From: a virus
Direction: 5' to 3' (one strand)
Length of the DNA stretch: 48,986 bases
IMG/VR virus record: IMGVR_UViG_3300042924_003196
Span: 1-48,986 of that record
Shown here one piece after another: positions 46,203 to 48,986 of the stretch. The notes below the pieces were generated by a model. The model did not search any database, was not told the DNA's origin, and saw nothing but the letters and a program-made list of their open reading frames with translations. Position 1 is the first letter of the stretch; each line of letters starts with the position of its first letter. The position numbers and the translations under genes were made by a program.

Positions 46203-46398
46203 ACTTGACAAAAGCCCTGGCAAGGCCCGACAAAACCAAACCATAAAACCTTATTACGATCAAACCTTTTCTTTCCCATTTTCGGACATTACGACAGCTC
46301 AAAAATTTTCTCCTAATTTAGACATTACGAACGATCAAAAAATTTTCCATATTGTAGCCTATCAAACCTTATTTGTCAAACCATGTTATAATGGTTTT

Positions 46399-46623
46399 AT
46401 GCCAAGAGATCATTTTTCTCAAATGAGTAAGAACTCATCTCATCGCCATGATCAACCACATGATATAGAAACCTTCAATAAAGACTTTGGTGCTATATGT
46501 GGTATGTTGTATAGTGTTATAACTCTTAAGTGTTTCTTTCCTAAGTCCCCCGTCCAAAGCGTGACTAATAATCCTGTCACTCATTCTGCGGGACGGTATA
46601 TACAAGAACAACTACCATTCTAA
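46399..46623 (+). CDS. Small protein within the repeat region, leaderless
   Basis: A 74-residue protein (MPRDHFSQMSKNSSHRHDQP), His/Ser-rich at the start, with a hydrophobic middle (ICGMLYSVITLKCFF). TATAAT lies exactly six bases before the ATG and the upstream promoter contains an iteron word (TTTGTCAAACC), so an iteron-binding protein could control it. It might be a replication-linked protein; no motif shows this. Confidence 0.55.
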   Translation: MPRDHFSQMSKNSSHRHDQPHDIETFNKDFGAICGMLYSVITLKCFFPKSPVQSVTNNPVTHSAGRYIQEQLPF

Positions 46624-46773
46624 ATCCCTATAGTATATAAGACATTACGATATCAAACCTTTTCTCCTGGTTTTTGATATATTTTTAAATATTATCAAAC
46701 CTTTATATAATATTATTGGACATTTTGGACGATTTTGTATATGGTTTTTATATGGTTTTTAAGCTATAAAGGT

Positions 46774-46802
46774 TTGACAAATAGAGGTTTGTATGATATG
46801 AT
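46774..46802 (+). promoter_or_regulatory. Promoter in the origin-like region without a gene
   Basis: TTGACA, 17 bases and TATGAT, reading toward the DnaA boxes. No gene follows within 250 bases. It may make a small RNA or an origin-activating transcript. Confidence 0.5.
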
Positions 46803-46971
46803 CCATGCCCCAAAGTAAGGTTTGACAAAAGAAAGGTTTGATGGTAAGGTTTGGCAGGCCCTTTAAAACACCCTGGACATTACGGCCCCATCTGTATAAG
46901 AGCTCAATAACCCATTAGACATTATCAAACCACATGTAAACCATATATAAAAAATATCAGTAAGATTTATA

Positions 46972-47025
46972 TGTGGATAACTTGTGGATAACTATGATAT
47001 TTTAAGCATAAAACCATGTGGATAA
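46972..47025 (-). other. Three DnaA boxes
   Basis: Exact TTATCCACA words (minus strand) at 46972-46980, 46983-46991 and 47017-47025, all in one orientation, with AT-rich DNA on the left side. A fourth lies at 47239-47247. Confidence 0.65.
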
Positions 47026-47055
47026 CTGTTCATCTTGGTGTGCTATCATGGATAT

Positions 47056-47247
47056 ATGCTAACAATAATTTCAATACTAACAACCTGGTATCTCACAAAG
47101 TTATACTATACAAAAACCTTTACTATCCAAACACCAGTAAAAGAAGAAGGTCCTATGGTGCATATAAGATGTGTTAAGTGCTCTCAAACCATCTACACCC
47201 ATAGGGATAATCTTAGAGCTCCATACTACTGTCTAGCCTGTGGATAA
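47056..47247 (+). CDS. Membrane-anchored zinc-ribbon protein, leaderless
   Basis: The start is placed at 47056 (MLTIISILTTWYLTKLYYTK) since TATCAT lies exactly six bases upstream. The 63-residue product has an N-terminal membrane helix followed by a zinc ribbon (CVKCSQ and CLAC near the end). A DnaA box overlaps its stop codon. Function unknown. Confidence 0.6.
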   Translation: MLTIISILTTWYLTKLYYTKTFTIQTPVKEEGPMVHIRCVKCSQTIYTHRDNLRAPYYCLACG

Positions 47248-47274
47248 CTTTAAAAAACGGTACACTCTCTTAGG

Positions 47275-47820
47275 CTATAGCCCAGAGTCTCTGAGTGTCT
47301 TGACCTGATCAAGTAAAGACTCATCTATTTTCATATTGGAGTAATTAGAGACAGCATCAGGTCCTACAAACCTAAAAAATAACATCTTAACATACTCTCC
47401 CTCCTCAAACCTTTTATGAGGTCTCCAGTGTATGTTTGTATTAGGGTTAAATGCTATAGCGTTATTGTCTTCTACTGAGTATAGTTCTGTGTTTATTCCT
47501 AAGTCCCACGAAATATTGGACTCTAGTTGGTAGTCAATAATAATATCAATAGAATCACGATCAATGTGTGGTGGAAGGTTAGGTTCTCCATAAATGCCAT
47601 CGTAATAAGCATATGACATGCTAGATAGCGAAAGCCTCTTATCTGATATATCATTTGCAACCTGAAGAAGTGTACCAAGAATCTCATTTATCTCAACACG
47701 AATAGTACCAACTACTCTACCAAGCGTAGTGTCATTATTAATCTCTGTTGTATCAAGCACTTTCTTAATAACTGATATCTGGCTATCAGTAAATAGATTG
47801 TCTATCTTGTGTACACTCAT
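47275..47820 (-). CDS. 2OG-Fe(II) oxygenase 9 (distant)
   Basis: A 181-residue protein with His85-x-Asp87 (LPPHIDRDSIDII), a SWDLGINTELY strand, AIAFNPNTNIHWRPHKRF with distal His131 or His135, and a basic residue (Lys145 or Arg150) for 2-oxoglutarate. It lacks the NDDYEGGE block of the main array, so it belongs to another branch. TATAAT lies exactly six bases before the ATG (leaderless). It is the only minus-strand gene at the right end and lies close to a sulfotransferase-like gene. Confidence 0.72.
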   Translation of the reverse strand: MSVHKIDNLFTDSQISVIKKVLDTTEINNDTTLGRVVGTIRVEINEILGTLLQVANDISDKRLSLSSMSYAYYDGIYGEPNLPPHIDRDSIDIIIDYQLESNISWDLGINTELYSVEDNNAIAFNPNTNIHWRPHKRFEEGEYVKMLFFRFVGPDAVSNYSNMKIDESLLDQVKTLRDSGL

Positions 47821-47838
47821 TTAAATATTATAGCACCC

Positions 47839-47867
47839 TTGACATACCCTGGCTTTTCTGAGACAAT
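47839..47867 (+). promoter_or_regulatory. Sigma-70-like promoter
   Basis: TTGACA, 17 bases and GACAAT, divergent from oxygenase 9 and about 20 bases before the gene at 47889. Confidence 0.55.
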
Positions 47868-47888
47868 TGGAATGAAAAGGAGAAAAAC

Positions 47889-48041
47889 ATGACAACAATG
47901 ACACAAGAACTACTAGCAGAAATGATCTATCCAGAGCACTCTGGTGGACGTACGGAAGTAAGCATTCAGGCTATGCGAGATATTATTGCAAAGCATGACC
48001 CAGAAGGCTTTAGCGCTTTCAACCCTTACGAACACATGTAG
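47889..48041 (+). CDS. 50-residue hypothetical protein
   Basis: MTTMTQELLAEMIYPEHSGG, then VSIQAMRDIIAKHDPEGFSA. AAAAGGAGAAAA is the ribosome site. Helical and acidic, with no known motif. It is followed by hairpin H5. Confidence 0.6.
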   Translation: MTTMTQELLAEMIYPEHSGGRTEVSIQAMRDIIAKHDPEGFSAFNPYEHM

Positions 48042-48049
48042 TTATGACT

Positions 48050-48073
48050 CCTGGACATGAGCCTAAACTGTCC
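48050..48073 (+). ncRNA. Recurrent 24-nt hairpin H5
   Basis: CCT, stem GGACA/TGTCC and an 11-nt loop ending AAAC, nine bases after the gene stop and about 27 bases before the next start. Its stem differs from H1-H4 at two positions, with pairing kept. Confidence 0.6.
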
Positions 48074-48100
48074 AAACAACTACTATTGAAAGGTTTTACA

Positions 48101-48253
48101 ATGAAGGGTTCACTTTGTGCTCATAAACGTGGAGAGCGTTACTTTACTAGTTATCACTGGTGTAATGAATGTCCTCCTATGGATATCTACCGTGCCATGG
48201 AGCGTCAGCAAAAGCTTGACTGGACTAAGGCTAATGCTAAGAAAGATAAGTAA
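48101..48253 (+). CDS. 50-residue basic protein with Cys pair
   Basis: The start is 48101 (MKGSLCAHKRGERYFTSYHW) after TTGAAAGG; the longer frame from 48044 would include hairpin H5. It has Cys6, CNEC near residue 21, and a Lys-rich tail (DWTKANAKKDK). It overlaps the next gene by one base. Confidence 0.6.
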   Translation: MKGSLCAHKRGERYFTSYHWCNECPPMDIYRAMERQQKLDWTKANAKKDK

Positions 48254-48480
48254 TGGTTAAACCAAATTGTCCAGCACGTAATGATAGGGATGAGCCAAAC
48301 CTATTTTCTAAGGGTAGTAGGGGTGGCAGTAGGGGAAAGGTAAAAGGCCGTCGTCGTAAGCCTCCAAAGTCTAAGCCTGTTATGAAGGTTGGTGGACGGA
48401 AGGTGTCTGCTGCTATTGTTGATAAGACTAAGTATAAGTTTCCAGTGGAGGTTTCGCATATTAAGGATACTAACCAATAG
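48253..48480 (+). CDS. Basic Arg/Gly-rich protein
   Basis: A 75-residue, strongly basic protein. Residues 20-45 are RG/RK-rich (GSRGGSRGKVKGRRRKPPKS), a disordered nucleic-acid-binding composition, followed by a short beta segment (YKFPVEVSHIKDT). The start overlaps the previous stop (TAATG). It may coat DNA or RNA. Confidence 0.62.
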   Translation: MVKPNCPARNDRDEPNLFSKGSRGGSRGKVKGRRRKPPKSKPVMKVGGRKVSAAIVDKTKYKFPVEVSHIKDTNQ

Positions 48481-48495
48481 TGCCCCTTTGGGGCA
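48481..48495 (+). terminator. Small GC-rich hairpin
   Basis: TGCCCC and GGGGCA pair around TTT immediately after the basic protein gene. No T-run follows, so this is a weak terminator at best. Confidence 0.45.
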
Positions 48496-48598
48496 TGAAA
48501 GGTTTGCTACCTCTATATCGCCGCCGAACTTAAAAGCTTAAACTAAAGCCAAAATGTTGGTATACTGTTAATGTTAAGCAAGAGCAAAGGGGTGTGTA

Positions 48599-48986
48599 GT
48601 GAATAAAGTTGTGTTTAATTCTTTTCCAAGATCTGGAAATGTCTATCAAGCTACTGTATGTAAATATTTTTTTGAGCGTTATACAGCTGCTGTCCATATG
48701 CCAGAAATTTTTGGTGTTAAGGAAATAGACAACATTACTATTTTTAGAAAACCAGAAGATGCAATTGCTTCTTTAATAATGAAAGAGTCAAGGCCTGAGT
48801 CAAAAATAGATAAGGACGAAATAATTGGTAGATACTACAAGAATGCAGACATCTACAGAGAATACATGCAGTATGCTATCAAAAATAAGGAAAATATATA
48901 TATAGGTAAGTTTGATGTATTGATTAATGATACAGTAAAACATTTTGAAAACATAGCCAAATATTTTAATATTGAACTTTTAGACA
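48599..48986 (+). CDS. Sulfotransferase-like protein (3' end outside window)
   Basis: A GTG start after AAAGGGG gives MNKVVFNSFPRSGNVYQATV; the frame stays open to the window end (129 codons). SFPRSGN at residues 8-14 matches the 5'-phosphosulfate-binding loop of PAPS sulfotransferases, and FRKPEDAIASLIMKE near residue 52 matches the 3'-phosphate-binding segment (R-x-P...S). Such enzymes move sulfate to hydroxyl groups of sugars or tyrosines. A TATACT is at about 48561. Together with the oxygenases it may modify virion or host surface molecules. Confidence 0.75.
   Translation, partial: MNKVVFNSFPRSGNVYQATVCKYFFERYTAAVHMPEIFGVKEIDNITIFRKPEDAIASLIMKESRPESKIDKDEIIGRYYKNADIYREYMQYAIKNKENIYIGKFDVLINDTVKHFENIAKYFNIELLD

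Larger units (their letters stand above)
46203..47055. other. Candidate replication origin with iteron-like repeats
   Basis: Apart from one small gene (46399-46623), this AT-rich stretch has no genes. It holds about eleven TCAAACC/GGTTTGA words in both orientations, several with ATCAAACCTT. It also has four GACATTACG words (46285, 46321, 46641, 46874) and a related GACATTATC at 46918. Three TGTGGATAA DnaA boxes lie at 46972, 46983 and 47017. A TATATGGTTTTTA direct repeat lies near 46738. These are features of an iteron/DnaA-type origin; function is inferred. Confidence 0.55.

Noticed and set aside
46203-46960. Possible CRISPR array from the TCAAACC repeats
   Set aside because: The repeats are short, in both orientations and irregularly spaced, without spacers of constant length, and no cas genes are present.

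Overview
The window looks like about 49 kb of an AT-rich tailed double-stranded DNA phage (siphovirus-like) genome. It carries an HK97-type head module, a tail module with a long tape measure protein, tail fibres, a lysin and one tRNA. The host is most likely a low-GC actinobacterium, possibly a freshwater planktonic one. The reasons are the many apparently leaderless start codons, GlxR/Crp-type palindromes, a gp88-like gene and a monomeric B12-dependent ribonucleotide reductase. The host is an inference. No terminase was recognised, and both window ends cut through genes, so the genome continues beyond them.

Left arm (1-22,015, minus strand, read right to left): small baseplate/fibre proteins, three modular tail-fibre genes, a class II ribonucleotide reductase, portal, prohead protease with a nested scaffold start, major capsid protein, head-tail connectors, major tail protein, two paralogous tail-assembly chaperones and the truncated tape measure gene. 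Hairpins follow the major capsid, major tail and large fibre genes. A lone plus-strand lysin gene (22,158-22,730) sits at the boundary.

Middle (22,727-33,496, minus strand): eight consecutive-to-interleaved 2-oxoglutarate/Fe(II) oxygenases of the prolyl-4-hydroxylase type, one short-chain dehydrogenase and two copies of an unrecognised family. Just upstream lie two virion-like proteins: one with fibronectin III domains and a long Phe-Pro repeat, and one with a collagen Gly-X-Y stretch. The simplest reading is a phage-encoded hydroxylation system acting on Pro-rich or collagen-like tail appendages. A ninth oxygenase (47,275) and a sulfotransferase-like gene (48,599 to the end) add further possible modification enzymes.

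Right arm (33,684-48,986, mostly plus strand): about forty small, tightly packed genes, many overlapping by 1-8 bases and many below 60 codons. They include zinc-ribbon and single-helix membrane peptides, a gp88-like protein, a DUF932-type protein, a YubB/Api92-like protein and tRNA-Asp(GUC). Its intergenic gaps share a recurrent set of signals: a 24-nt hairpin with a covarying stem, a GCCCGAC word, a TGTGA-N6-TCACA palindrome, an AAATGTCC element and a promoter-like TGTCAG-N10-TANNNT. A gene-free stretch at 46,203-47,055 has DnaA-box-like words and many TCAAACC/GGTTTGA repeats and may be a replication origin. All calls come from reading the sequence; no database search was run.
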